From a virus, in the IMG/VR virus record IMGVR_UViG_3300031455_000001, positions 91,346-155,345 of that record: a stretch of DNA of 64,000 nt, one strand, 5' to 3'. Of the stretch, positions 1 through 6,619 are shown piece after piece. Both the position numbers and the translations under genes were made by a program. Numbering within the stretch: position 1 is the stretch's first letter; the number at the start of each line of letters is the position of its first letter. The notes under the pieces were generated by a model, which made no database searches, was not told where the DNA came from, and saw nothing but the letters and a program-made list of their open reading frames with translations.

Positions 1-43
1 GAACATGAGTATCATTTTTTGCAATTTTAACGGTGTGTGACAT
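1..43 (-). CDS. Partial CDS running off the left edge
   Basis: An ATG at 41-43 on the minus strand opens a frame (MSHTVKIAKNDTHV...) that continues out of the window without a stop. A GAAGGGAATTG Shine-Dalgarno-like stretch lies just upstream. Only 14 residues are visible, so no function can be assigned. It is co-oriented with the small genes to its right and is probably the next member of that group. Confidence 0.5.
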   Translation of the reverse strand, partial: MSHTVKIAKNDTHV

Positions 44-122
44 AATTATCAATTCCCTTCTTTTCTTATATTTTTATTATACGGTTATATTGCATTTATA
101 ACATTTTTTTAAAATATTACTT

Positions 123-332
123 TTATCCATGAACATAGTGAGCAATATTTCCGTTACTCAAAACAGTATATTTATTTTCAAATTCCAGACTATAATCAAC
201 TTCCTCATATTCTTCTTTGTTTTCATAAATTTCTATATCCCCATTTTCAATATCTATTCTTACATCTTCATGGCTTGTATAATTTGAATCCTCTACAATC
301 TCTTGAATTAATTTTTCGTTAAGTTTGCTCAT
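123..332 (-). CDS. Small acidic hypothetical protein (69 aa)
   Basis: I chose the ATG at 330-332 (MSKLNEKLIQ...), because it is preceded by a strong AATGGAGG-type ribosome site. An upstream in-frame ATG lies too close to the promoter and lacks a site. The product is rich in Glu and Asp, with no membrane segment or cysteine motif, and I recognise no family. It has its own sigma-A promoter at 382-410 and is likely an early-type accessory gene. Such highly acidic small proteins are sometimes DNA mimics or inhibitors, but nothing here proves that. Confidence 0.7.
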   Translation of the reverse strand: MSKLNEKLIQEIVEDSNYTSHEDVRIDIENGDIEIYENKEEYEEVDYSLEFENKYTVLSNGNIAHYVHG

Positions 333-381
333 TTTAATTCCTCCATTTTCTGTATCAAGATTTATTTTAACTCTTAACAAT

Positions 382-410
382 ATTATAACAAGTAAATTAT
401 CTTTTGTCAA
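382..410 (-). promoter_or_regulatory. Sigma-A promoter for the 123-332 gene
   Basis: Read on the minus strand, TTGACA and TATAAT are separated by exactly 17 nt. The -35 continues as TTGACAAAAGATAA, a run shared with other promoters in the left 5.5 kb, so a common regulator may overlap the -35. Confidence 0.75.
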
Positions 411-422
411 CAGATTATTGAA

Positions 423-449
423 GAAAAAAGAGAAGTTTTCACCTCTCTG
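423..449 (-). terminator. Intrinsic terminator after the 450-671 gene
   Basis: On the minus strand an AGAGAGG...CTTCTCT hairpin is followed by a run of six T residues. It lies directly after the stop codon of the 73-aa gene. Confidence 0.65.
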
Positions 450-671
450 TTAAAAGAAAATCTTGACACCTTTTTTGTTGATTGCTTCCTCAACATCATT
501 TTTTAAACTGTCAATTGCAGTTGGGTCTAATCTTTCCAATTCTTCCTTAAGGCGAGAGTCGATTGATTTAATATCCCCAATCAATTCAATTGCGTTATAG
601 ATACTGCCACTTGCATCATCTAAATGCTTCCATATTTCTTTTAAATTGTTAGCTGTTTTATATTTTGCCAT
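450..671 (-). CDS. Small hypothetical protein (73 aa)
   Basis: The ATG at 669-671 follows an ACAGGAGG ribosome site at good spacing. The predicted product (MAKYKTANNL...) is mostly alpha-helical, with several Lys-Glu rich heptad-like stretches and no cysteines or membrane segment. It is followed by an intrinsic terminator, so it is probably a short transcription unit with the 77-aa gene upstream. I recognise no family. Confidence 0.7.
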   Translation of the reverse strand: MAKYKTANNLKEIWKHLDDASGSIYNAIELIGDIKSIDSRLKEELERLDPTAIDSLKNDVEEAINKKGVKIFF

Positions 672-697
672 TTAAATTCCTCCTGTTTAAAAGTTCT

Positions 698-931
698 TTA
701 AAATATTTCAGTAACTCTATAAGCGATGATTTCACCTTCATTATCATATTGAGGAGTCAATGCGTAGGAATCTTGTTTGTCGATGTGATTATTAATATCT
801 TCTTTATCAACTTTCCAACAATCATTATACTTCTCACCATTCCAACCATTCAAAACATAATGTGAGCCTCTAACTTCAACAACTTCCATTAAATTTGTTG
901 AAAACTGATTAATATAACCTACTGTTTTCAC
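698..931 (-). CDS. Small hypothetical protein (77 aa)
   Basis: Two GTG codons could start this frame. The AGGAGG site sits flush against the first (938-940) but 9 nt from the second (929-931), so I chose the second, giving MKTVGYINQF.... The sequence has a beta-rich SH3-like look (VVEVRGSHYVLNGWNG...YRVTEIF). No catalytic motif is visible. A strong promoter lies 34 nt upstream. Confidence 0.65.
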   Translation of the reverse strand: MKTVGYINQFSTNLMEVVEVRGSHYVLNGWNGEKYNDCWKVDKEDINNHIDKQDSYALTPQYDNEGEIIAYRVTEIF

Positions 932-964
932 TCCTATCACCCTCCTATTTGTTTTACTAATATC

Positions 965-993
965 ATTATATCACACCTAATTTCTTTTGTCAA
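965..993 (-). promoter_or_regulatory. Sigma-A promoter for the 698-931 gene
   Basis: Minus-strand TTGACA and TATAAT are spaced by 17 nt, with an extended TG upstream of the -10 (TGATATAAT). It shares the TTGACAAAAG start with the promoters at 382-410, 4559-4587 and 5486-5515. Confidence 0.75.
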
Positions 994-1009
994 GAGATAT
1001 TGAAATGTT

Positions 1010-1204
1010 TTACTCCATATTCACCAATGTGACAGCATCACTATTGTAACAAGCTAAAAATCCATCTTTAGTGAATACCGTAACAGTTGATTCACCTTTT
1101 TTGTTTCCACACTCATCATAATAAATCTTATGACTAATATCTATAACATCATGCAGTTTGCCATTAACTCTTGCTTTTATGTTGTGCAATTTCATCACCT
1201 TCAT
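1010..1204 (-). CDS. Small hypothetical protein (64 aa)
   Basis: The ATG at 1202-1204 has an AAGGAG site 9 nt upstream; an ATG three codons later is a possible alternative. The product (MKVMKLHNIK...) is short, mixed alpha/beta, and contains two cysteines without a clear metal motif. A TTGACAAAAGATAA -35-like element is present near 1260, but the -10 is poor. Function unknown. Confidence 0.6.
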   Translation of the reverse strand: MKVMKLHNIKARVNGKLHDVIDISHKIYYDECGNKKGESTVTVFTKDGFLACYNSDAVTLVNME

Positions 1205-1289
1205 ATGCCCTCACTCCTTGTTTTGTTTTGGGTTATGGTTTATGATATGCATTATCTTTTGTCAAAAGAACAATAATTAAAAATAAATT

Positions 1290-1748
1290 TCATCCCTCAT
1301 ACAGCTTCTCCAGTCTATACTTGTACTCTTCAAGATCTTCATTTCTTTGCTTCAATGCTTTCTCTTGAATTGAAATATCCTCATTGATCTTCTTAATATG
1401 GTTTTTGATATTGTTGATTTCAATCATCTTAACCATATCTTCAATTGTATTCTCTTCAATATTTATATTCTGCAATGTAGGTTTGATGATTATATTTTCA
1501 ACTTTTCCGATTCTTTTATAAAGATACCTCTTGTCTTCTTTTAAAGAAACATCTAATTTAAACAGTGTTATCGTCTTATTCTTCTTTAGTGAAATACTCC
1601 AAATGTGGTAATACAATCCCAAACCGCCAAGCTTTTCATCGATAATATCTTTAAAATCATTATGACTTTCTGAAACATCAATTCTTTTATTTAAGAACTT
1701 TTTGCTCAAAGCACTGTTAGCGTCATTTATTGCCTCTATAAGCCTCAT
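1290..1748 (-). CDS. Hypothetical protein with C-terminal coiled coil (152 aa)
   Basis: The start codon at 1748 lies 3 nt downstream of the preceding stop and has a GGGAGTG ribosome site, indicating translational coupling with the 71-aa gene. The C-terminal third (residues about 105-150) is Lys/Glu rich with heptad spacing and is likely a coiled coil. The N-terminal part is alpha/beta. No enzyme motif is seen. Confidence 0.7.
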   Translation of the reverse strand: MRLIEAINDANSALSKKFLNKRIDVSESHNDFKDIIDEKLGGLGLYYHIWSISLKKNKTITLFKLDVSLKEDKRYLYKRIGKVENIIIKPTLQNINIEENTIEDMVKMIEINNIKNHIKKINEDISIQEKALKQRNEDLEEYKYRLEKLYEG

Positions 1749-1751
1749 TGT

Positions 1752-1967
1752 TCACTCCCCATTCTTTATATCAGAATAAGCTTTATAAGCCGCTAGAAAC
1801 TCTTGTGTGCTAATTCCCAACGTCTCTGCTGACAACTGAACTCCTAGAGCTTGTTGATATGTCTGATTGGATAGTTCACCGCATCCCATCTCTTTACATG
1901 CTCTAGCTGATTGCAGTTGTTTATAGAAGAATCTCACCAGATTGCTCAACATTTCTTCTTTGCTCAT
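1752..1967 (-). CDS. Small helical hypothetical protein (71 aa)
   Basis: ATG with an AGAGGTG ribosome site. The protein (MSKEEMLSNL...) is alpha-helical, neutral to acidic, with two cysteines in a CKEMGC context. It is the first gene of a two-gene unit with the 152-aa coiled-coil protein and is served by the promoter at 2002-2030. No family recognised. Confidence 0.7.
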   Translation of the reverse strand: MSKEEMLSNLVRFFYKQLQSARACKEMGCGELSNQTYQQALGVQLSAETLGISTQEFLAAYKAYSDIKNGE

Positions 1968-2001
1968 ATGCGTTCACCTCTTTGATCTGCTTTATATCTA
2001 C

Positions 2002-2030
2002 AATATACCATAAAAATTTGTACTTGTCCA
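2002..2030 (-). promoter_or_regulatory. Promoter for the 1290-1967 pair
   Basis: Minus-strand TGGACA and TATATT at 17-nt spacing, with the extended TGG immediately before the -10. It is close to, but weaker than, the other promoters of this set. Confidence 0.55.
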
Positions 2031-2142
2031 CTCATAAATGTTAGAAATAAGCGATAAAAAGGTTATATGATAGATTAATTTAAAAATATATTGTCAATCC
2101 ATGTAGTTATGTGTAGAATGAAAGACAAATAAAAAAATAAAT

Positions 2143-2174
2143 AAAAAAAAACGAAAGGATTCGCACTCCTTTCG
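2143..2174 (-). terminator. Strong intrinsic terminator
   Basis: On the minus strand CGAAAGGA and TCCTTTCG form an 8-bp perfect stem with a 7-nt loop, followed by nine T residues. It ends the transcript expected from the promoter at 2961-2989. Confidence 0.85.
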
Positions 2175-2692
2175 CTCACCACCAAAAGTGGATGTGATTC
2201 GCACTCACGCAAATCCACAAAAAAACACCACAAAAACCAAAATCAAAACCAAATATATGACTTTATTATAAATGCTTATATAAGAAATTGCAACACTAAA
2301 ATTAGCATTTACATAATTTTCATGGTGGTGAGTGAAACAGGCGAATCCTTTCCTATACGGAAGGGATATTTGTGTTTCTTCCACATGGAATTGCCTGTAC
2401 ACCATGTAAAAAACTGTTTGATTTGGAAGAAATCGTGCATAATGTCCTTAGTAGGCGTTTAAAATATCTTCCACCCGCCTGATTATTCCTATTCATATGA
2501 GGGCGGTGGTGGTCGCTACCATTAAAGGCGAGGGCGGTAGACGTTGTGATCAAGGTCACAGGTCGTCTTATCTGTTATCATTCTAGGGGCGTTTTTAGAA
2601 TGGGATAAGGCTCAACGGAAGTTGAAAAGTCGAATAGGTTTATACATACGGATACCTGTTAATGCTCCCGATTTTCAGATGAGGAACAGTAT

Positions 2693-2767
2693 AAAGATTT
2701 TGACTCTATGTTGACATCATTTTACATTTAATTGTATTTTGTTGCCAACATAGGGTCAAAATCTTTT
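2693..2767. repeat. Inverted repeat with 21-bp arms
   Basis: Arms at 2693-2713 and 2747-2767 are complementary except for one position that can form G-U. They are separated by about 33 nt. It could be a helix of the candidate RNA or a protein-binding palindrome. Confidence 0.8.
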
Positions 2768-2960
2768 TTCCAGCCGTTTCCAGTTCGCAACCCATTTTCA
2801 GAAGGGGTAAACCTAAAAGTCAAGAGCATAAAGAACTAAATAAACAATTTTTATGCTAAATAAGAGCATTGTAGGTTTGGATAACCACTATAAATATATA
2901 GTGGTATATATAGAGAGTATAGGAAATGTAGAAATTTAAAGAGAAATTGACTCTGATATA

Positions 2961-2989
2961 AGTATACCATAATATTTTGCATTTGTAAA
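2961..2989 (-). promoter_or_regulatory. Promoter of the candidate long RNA
   Basis: Minus-strand TTTACA and TATACT at 17-nt spacing with an extended TGG before the -10. It belongs to the same promoter family as 20542-20570. No gene with a ribosome site follows it before the terminator at 2143. Confidence 0.6.
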
Positions 2990-2993
2990 TAAG

Positions 2994-3185
2994 TTAAAGG
3001 ATGAATTTGTTATTATTAAAGATCCCTAAACCATACTGTAATTCAATAGCATAAACAATATAATTTTCGATATTCTTTCCTTTGCCTGTTTCATTGGCTA
3101 ACTGTACAATTTCTTTAGCTTTTAATTTTGGAATCCCAAAGCTGGATATTTTCTTTATGTATTTACGTTCCATGATTTCACTCAT
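2994..3185 (-). CDS. Small hypothetical protein (63 aa)
   Basis: The start at 3185 has an AAAAGGGG ribosome site. The protein (MSEIMERKYIKKISS...) has a helical, Lys-rich N-terminal half followed by a hydrophobic C-terminal half, and no signal peptide. The pattern KKISSFGIPKLKAKEIVQLA could be a small helix-hairpin or HTH-like element, but I would not assign DNA binding with confidence. A weak promoter (3228-3256) precedes it. Confidence 0.6.
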   Translation of the reverse strand: MSEIMERKYIKKISSFGIPKLKAKEIVQLANETGKGKNIENYIVYAIELQYGLGIFNNNKFIL

Positions 3186-3227
3186 ACAAGCAACCCCTTT
3201 TGATTTTCATATCTGATTAATATAGCT

Positions 3228-3256
3228 ATTATATAATTATTATACCCACTTGTAAG
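3228..3256 (-). promoter_or_regulatory. Possible promoter for the 2994-3185 gene
   Basis: Minus-strand CTTACA and TATAAT at 17-nt spacing. The -35 is poor, so this is a weaker call. Confidence 0.4.
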
Positions 3257-3270
3257 ATTTTTTAAACAAC

Positions 3271-3292
3271 AAAAAAAGGACTTACGCCCTTT
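3271..3292 (-). terminator. Intrinsic terminator, minus strand
   Basis: On the minus strand AAAGG and CCTTT form a short stem around a GCGTAAGT loop, followed by seven or more T residues. It would stop transcription coming from the 3799-4525 genes through the repeat array. Confidence 0.6.
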
Positions 3293-3352
3293 AAATTTTT
3301 GAAGTCCAATATAGGGGTATTGCAGATATATTTTTTGAGTTTGTTTATAATG

Positions 3353-3790
3353 TTGATCCAGTTTTGAGTCAATTTTATATAAGGGATATGAAGGGTAGAT
3401 TTTAGAACGCTACATGAATATTGATCCACTTTTGAGTCAATTCTATAATAAGCATTAGAAAATGATGATTGGATAATAAATTGATAAGTGAGAGGGATAT
3501 TGAATAGATATTGATCTAGTTTTCAGTCATAAGGATAGAAGAAATGTGGCATGAGAGAATAAAGATGAAATTTGTTTACATAATTAAATTATTTTGCTTT
3601 TCACAGTCTGTTTAAATATTGATTCACATTTCTATCATGGTGATTAAAGTTGATTAAGATGTAATCGTTGTTATTGTGATTTTGTTTTTAATGTTGATTG
3701 GTGAATAGCTATAAAGAGATAGGATCAATTTGATTAGAGATAATTCAGACAATACCTAAAAACTGATCCAGTTTTCTGTCATGGTGATTG
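3353..3790 (+). repeat. Five iteron-like direct repeats (TGATCCAGTTTT-AGTCA)
   Basis: Copies begin at about 3353, 3421, 3511, 3619 and 3762. The core is TTGATCCAGTTTTGAGTCA, with drift in copies 3 to 5. Copies 4 and 5 share the extra tail ATCATGGTGATT / GTCATGGTGATT. Start-to-start spacing grows from 68 to 143 nt. There is no gene in this 600-bp stretch. Spaced directly repeated sites next to a divergent region fit replication-initiator iterons or repressor operators. Confidence 0.7.
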
Positions 3791-3798
3791 TAAGATGG

Positions 3799-3936
3799 TT
3801 AGATGTTTAATTGACTTAAAAAGCAAAACAACATATATAATTTCATATAATGATCTACTTTCTTATGGCTGTGATCGTTCAGCAATCGTCCTACAGTAGG
3901 TTTTGTTAACACTTTAAACTTCTTGCTTAGGAACAT
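3799..3936 (-). CDS. Small basic protein (45 aa), tentative
   Basis: I chose the ATG at 3934-3936, because AAGGAGA lies 9 nt upstream. Longer readings depend on a TTG with no ribosome site. The product (MFLSKKFKVLTKPT...) is basic with a hydrophobic C-terminal segment of about 15 residues, and it resembles a truncated or very small regulator. Its stop codon abuts the last iteron-like repeat. Confidence 0.4.
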   Translation of the reverse strand: MFLSKKFKVLTKPTVGRLLNDHSHKKVDHYMKLYMLFCFLSQLNI

Positions 3937-4111
3937 TGCGTAAAGTCTCCTTCGCCTCTCTACACTTGTTAAAATAGCAGGTGTATCTAATGAAAGAAGC
4001 TCTGTCTTATGGATCGTAATAAAAGTCAAAAATGAGAGGATGGAACACCTGTCTGATTTTCTGATCTTAATAATTTTAGTAATTTCTTATTTTCCCGTAA
4101 TCGTTATTGAG

Positions 4112-4525
4112 CTAGTTTAAATTCCCATAAATCACACCTTCTCTAATCATATTAATCCAATCCTGATCTAACTTCTGTGCTTTTAGGTTTTTGAATGTGT
4201 CCAACCCTAAAACAAGATTAAATTTTTGATGCAATAGACTAGTTGTGAATTTTGACTCCAGAGCCACCTTAACACATTTTGCACTACGTTCCGACCTAAA
4301 TAAAAGCTCTCCTTCCGTAATGATAGAGTAAAATCTTGATGTTAATTCTGAAAGAGTAACATGACATCCGTGTTCTGCAAAAAAACTGTTAATCTCAAGA
4401 TGGTTGGTGATAAATCCATTTTCAAAGTGGTTGCTGAGCATTTTTATCTGCCATAAATCACCGTATTCCTCTTTATGAATCTTCACAAGATCTATAGCCA
4501 AGCATGTTCTATTCGATTTTGTCAT
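4112..4525 (-). CDS. Hypothetical protein (137 aa)
   Basis: The second ATG (4523-4525, MTKSNRTC...) is preferred, because GGAG lies 9 nt upstream. The first ATG, at 4540, has only a weak AGAAAAG. The protein is alpha-rich with three scattered cysteines and no membrane segment. It is the first gene of the leftward transcription unit facing the AT-rich divergent region. It may be a regulator judging from position, but I see no clear helix-turn-helix and recognise no family. Confidence 0.65.
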   Translation of the reverse strand: MTKSNRTCLAIDLVKIHKEEYGDLWQIKMLSNHFENGFITNHLEINSFFAEHGCHVTLSELTSRFYSIITEGELLFRSERSAKCVKVALESKFTTSLLHQKFNLVLGLDTFKNLKAQKLDQDWINMIREGVIYGNLN

Positions 4526-4558
4526 ATTAAACAACTCCATTCTTTTCTAATTGACTTA

Positions 4559-4587
4559 ATATTACCATTATTTATTGCTTTTGTCAA
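4559..4587 (-). promoter_or_regulatory. Promoter of the leftward unit
   Basis: Minus-strand TTGACA and TAATAT at 17-nt spacing with TGG before the -10. It again begins TTGACAAAAG. Confidence 0.6.
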
Positions 4588-5485
4588 CAAGTTTTCTTGA
4601 TTTTTAAATTAATGATCTCTTCTTATTATATGTAGGATTTAATTTTTGTTTTCGGCTATGCTTATATAAAATACATGCTATAGCCATATATCATTAGCAA
4701 TAATTTAGAGTTTCTGTTAAGTACCTTATACTTATTATATACTTATTTAGCAATAAAAATAGGTTTGTGTTAAGGTATATACCTTATACTTAATTAGCAA
4801 TAATTCATGATGTCTGTTAAGGTATATAAAATAAAATAAAGGCTATAATATAGCCACTATACATATCATTAGCAATAATTCAGAGGTTCTGTTAAGAAGG
4901 TAGTATGGATAATATTATGATTAATTATTTATAATGAAAATGAAATGTTTATCAGGTAAATTGTTTGGAAATTTCACACAACAATAAATTATTTTAATAT
5001 AATAAAATAATGGAATAAAAAGTAAATCAAGATTTGTTTATGTGTTTGAGTTTATATAAATATTTAATTATTCTTGTGACATATAGAAGAAATAGTGCAT
5101 ATTTGACAAATGAAACAAATAATGATTTAAGTTTTAATATCTAAACAATACCTAGACAAGGGAAAACGTAAAAACCGCTCATAACGCAAATATGAGCCAT
5201 TTAGAGCCATGCAATAATTTGCGTACAATAATCATGATTATTATTGAAAAAAGTATTGACAAATGACTTTAAATAGTGTATTTATTGGCTTGCCAGTGTG
5301 GTTTTGAGATTTTTTTAACCATATAATAGAAGAAACACGACAATAAAAAATAATCGTATTTTTTAAAAATAAGTGTTGTAATTACAATAGATGAGCGTAT
5401 AATAAGGAGTAAGAAGCGGTTGAGGTAAACCAACACACGGCTTGGCAGGCGGAAAAAAACTTTTTAAAAATATTAACAAAGTCTG
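4588..5485. other. AT-rich divergent intergenic region
   Basis: No gene is supported here. Transcription diverges from it: leftward from 4559 and rightward from 5515. It contains the repeat array at 4694-4896, a small GCTCAT...ATGAGC hairpin near 5178-5198, and long A/T runs. Together with flanking iterons and the nearby parS cluster, this has the layout of a plasmid replication origin, which remains an inference. Confidence 0.45.
4694..4896 (+). repeat. Four direct repeats (TTAGCAATAATTCAGAGGTTCTGTTAAG)
   Basis: Copies start at 4694, 4747, 4794 and 4869. Each begins TTAGCAATAA and ends CTGTTAAG or GTGTTAAG, about 28 nt long, with start spacing of 53, 47 and 75 nt. The intervening DNA also repeats TATAGCCATATATC-like and GTATATACCTTATACTT-like elements. 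This array is distinct from the one at 3353-3790. Confidence 0.7.
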
Positions 5486-5515
5486 TTGACAAAAGATTCT
5501 TATGAATGCTATAAT
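5486..5515 (+). promoter_or_regulatory. Promoter of the rightward early operon
   Basis: TTGACA at 5486-5491 and TATAAT at 5510-5515 with an 18-nt spacer. It shares the TTGACAAAAG start with the leftward promoters. It would drive the genes from 5889 to 9016. Confidence 0.75.
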
Positions 5516-5888
5516 AAGTTATAAGCTAAAAAGAAACAAAACACACGAACATCTGTTCTATGAAAACAGAATAGCTTTTGGATGGTATCACCTTTAAACG
5601 GACTTCATTTCCTTGGTATACGGAAAACGACTTGCTAAGTCGTCAAACGTGCCTAACATGCTCATACGGAGCGATGAACGAGTTTGGAGGGTAAATAATC
5701 CTTTATGATGCTGATGAACGTGAAACTCTTTTGTGAGAGAAAACACTTCATTATAAATGCAAAAAATAACGGTTTAAATTTTTTATTTCATTCAGGGATA
5801 GAAGTTTTTACTCTTCATTCCTTGAAATGAGGTAAAAAAATAAAATGTTTCATTGTTCCACGTGAAACATTTAAAAGGAGAATGACAA
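5516..5888 (+). promoter_or_regulatory. Long structured leader (about 370 nt)
   Basis: No coding frame with a ribosome site is present between the promoter and the gene at 5889. Visible helices include CTGTTCT/AGAATAG near 5550-5572, ACGACTT/AAGTCGT near 5628-5645, and an imperfect long stem around 5790-5830. The parS copy at 5854 lies at its end. A cis-regulatory leader or a small RNA is possible. I do not recognise a known riboswitch. Confidence 0.4.
5854..5869. promoter_or_regulatory. parS site 1
   Basis: TGTTCCACGTGAAACA is identical to the established Bacillus subtilis parS consensus bound by Spo0J (ParB). It sits between the leader and the first gene's ribosome site. Confidence 0.9.
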
Positions 5889-6047
5889 ATGAATAAAGTC
5901 ACCTTGATTTACCGTAATAATGGAGAATTAGAAATGAAAAGTAAAACGTTTAAAAATCAAGCTGAATTAACAAAATTTCGAGATACTTACAAACATTCAA
6001 TCATTGCTTATCATCTTCTTGAAAATGGGAATGTGTACAATGCGTAA
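5889..6047 (+). CDS. Small hypothetical protein (52 aa)
   Basis: The ATG follows AAAAGGAG at ideal spacing. The 52-residue product begins MNKVTLIYRN and is basic and beta-rich at the start. Its last bases overlap the ATG of the next gene (ATGCGTAA), which indicates translational coupling. It lies just downstream of parS site 1 and upstream of parS site 2. No family recognised. Confidence 0.7.
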   Translation: MNKVTLIYRNNGELEMKSKTFKNQAELTKFRDTYKHSIIAYHLLENGNVYNA

Positions 6048-6210
6048 AATGGGAAAGATGTTTACTTATAAAGGCTTTACTATTCGTTTAGAAGATGAAT
6101 TTTACATTATCTATACTAATGATGAATGGAAACTTGGAGAAGGTTTCCGATATTCAGAACATGAAGCTGGTAGCATTAAGGAAGCAAAAGAATTTATTGA
6201 TTTTTATTAA
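6040..6210 (+). CDS. Small hypothetical protein (56 aa)
   Basis: I chose the ATG at 6040, which overlaps the stop of the previous gene. A reading from 6004 has no ribosome site. The product (MRKMGKMFTY...) has alternating aromatic and charged residues suggesting a small beta sheet (FTIRLEDEFYIIYTND), followed by one helix. Such small proteins are common in Bacillus plasmids and phages but have no known function. Confidence 0.65.
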   Translation: MRKMGKMFTYKGFTIRLEDEFYIIYTNDEWKLGEGFRYSEHEAGSIKEAKEFIDFY

Positions 6211-6212
6211 AT

Positions 6213-6228
6213 TGTTTCACGTGAAACA
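6213..6228. promoter_or_regulatory. parS site 2
   Basis: TGTTTCACGTGAAACA is a perfect 16-bp palindrome matching the parS consensus TGTTNCACGTGAAACA. It is intergenic, between two small genes. Confidence 0.9.
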
Positions 6229-6253
6229 AATAAAAATAAAAGGATGATGAAAA

Positions 6254-6520
6254 ATGAAAAAATTAACTAAAACACAAGTAAGAAAAGAGTTTAGAAAATC
6301 ACTTAATAAAACAGTATTATTGTTTACGTCTAATTGTTCACCGTCTAATACAACATGGTTTAAAGGCTTAGAATATAAAGGTGTAGAATATAATCCTTCT
6401 AACTATTCAATAACTTACAAGGAATTAGACGCTCACTTTGATAAATTTATAAATGAATTTGCATATTATAATTGCAACAGTGAACTAGGAAATAGAGTGC
6501 ATTACTACATGGAACTTTAA
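6254..6520 (+). CDS. Hypothetical protein (88 aa)
   Basis: ATG with an AAAGGATGATG ribosome region. The protein (MKKLTKTQVRKEF...) has a basic N-terminal helix followed by a Tyr/Asn-rich body (NPSNYSITYKELDAHFDKF). The basic start suggests nucleic-acid contact, but no defined motif is visible. It is followed by a hairpin terminator, closing the first part of the rightward operon. Confidence 0.7.
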   Translation: MKKLTKTQVRKEFRKSLNKTVLLFTSNCSPSNTTWFKGLEYKGVEYNPSNYSITYKELDAHFDKFINEFAYYNCNSELGNRVHYYMEL

Positions 6521-6558
6521 TTCATGAATTGAAAAAGAATAAATTTTATAAATGATGT

Positions 6559-6587
6559 AAAACCTTGTTTTAGCTTAACAAGGTTTT
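6559..6587 (+). terminator. Intrinsic terminator
   Basis: AAAACCTTGTT and AACAAGGTTTT form an 11-bp perfect stem around a 7-nt loop, ending in T residues. It lies between the 88-aa gene and the lipoprotein gene. Confidence 0.7.
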
Positions 6588-6619
6588 AATTGATTTATAA
6601 AATTTGAGGAGGTTTTAAT

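Larger units (their letters stand above)
2143..2954 (-). ncRNA. Candidate long structured non-coding RNA (about 0.8 kb)
   Basis: This stretch has an upstream promoter (2961-2989, minus) and ends in a strong minus-strand intrinsic terminator (2143-2174), but it holds no convincing gene. The open frames in it lack ribosome sites and have unnatural composition. It contains many hairpins: a 21-bp arm pair (2693-2767), CATTCT/AGAATG, ACATGG/CCATGT, TGTGA/TCACA, and a near-duplicate GGATTCGC...CTCACCACCA arm pair at about 2155-2187 and 2321-2350 in inverted orientation. Its centre is visibly richer in G and C than the flanks. I infer a structured RNA; a replication or packaging site is the main alternative. 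Confidence 0.5.

Noticed and set aside
2205-2559. Two overlapping minus-strand open frames (66 and 68 codons)
   Set aside because: No ribosome sites, composition unlike proteins (His/Asn/Arg clusters), and they overlap strong hairpins of the candidate RNA.
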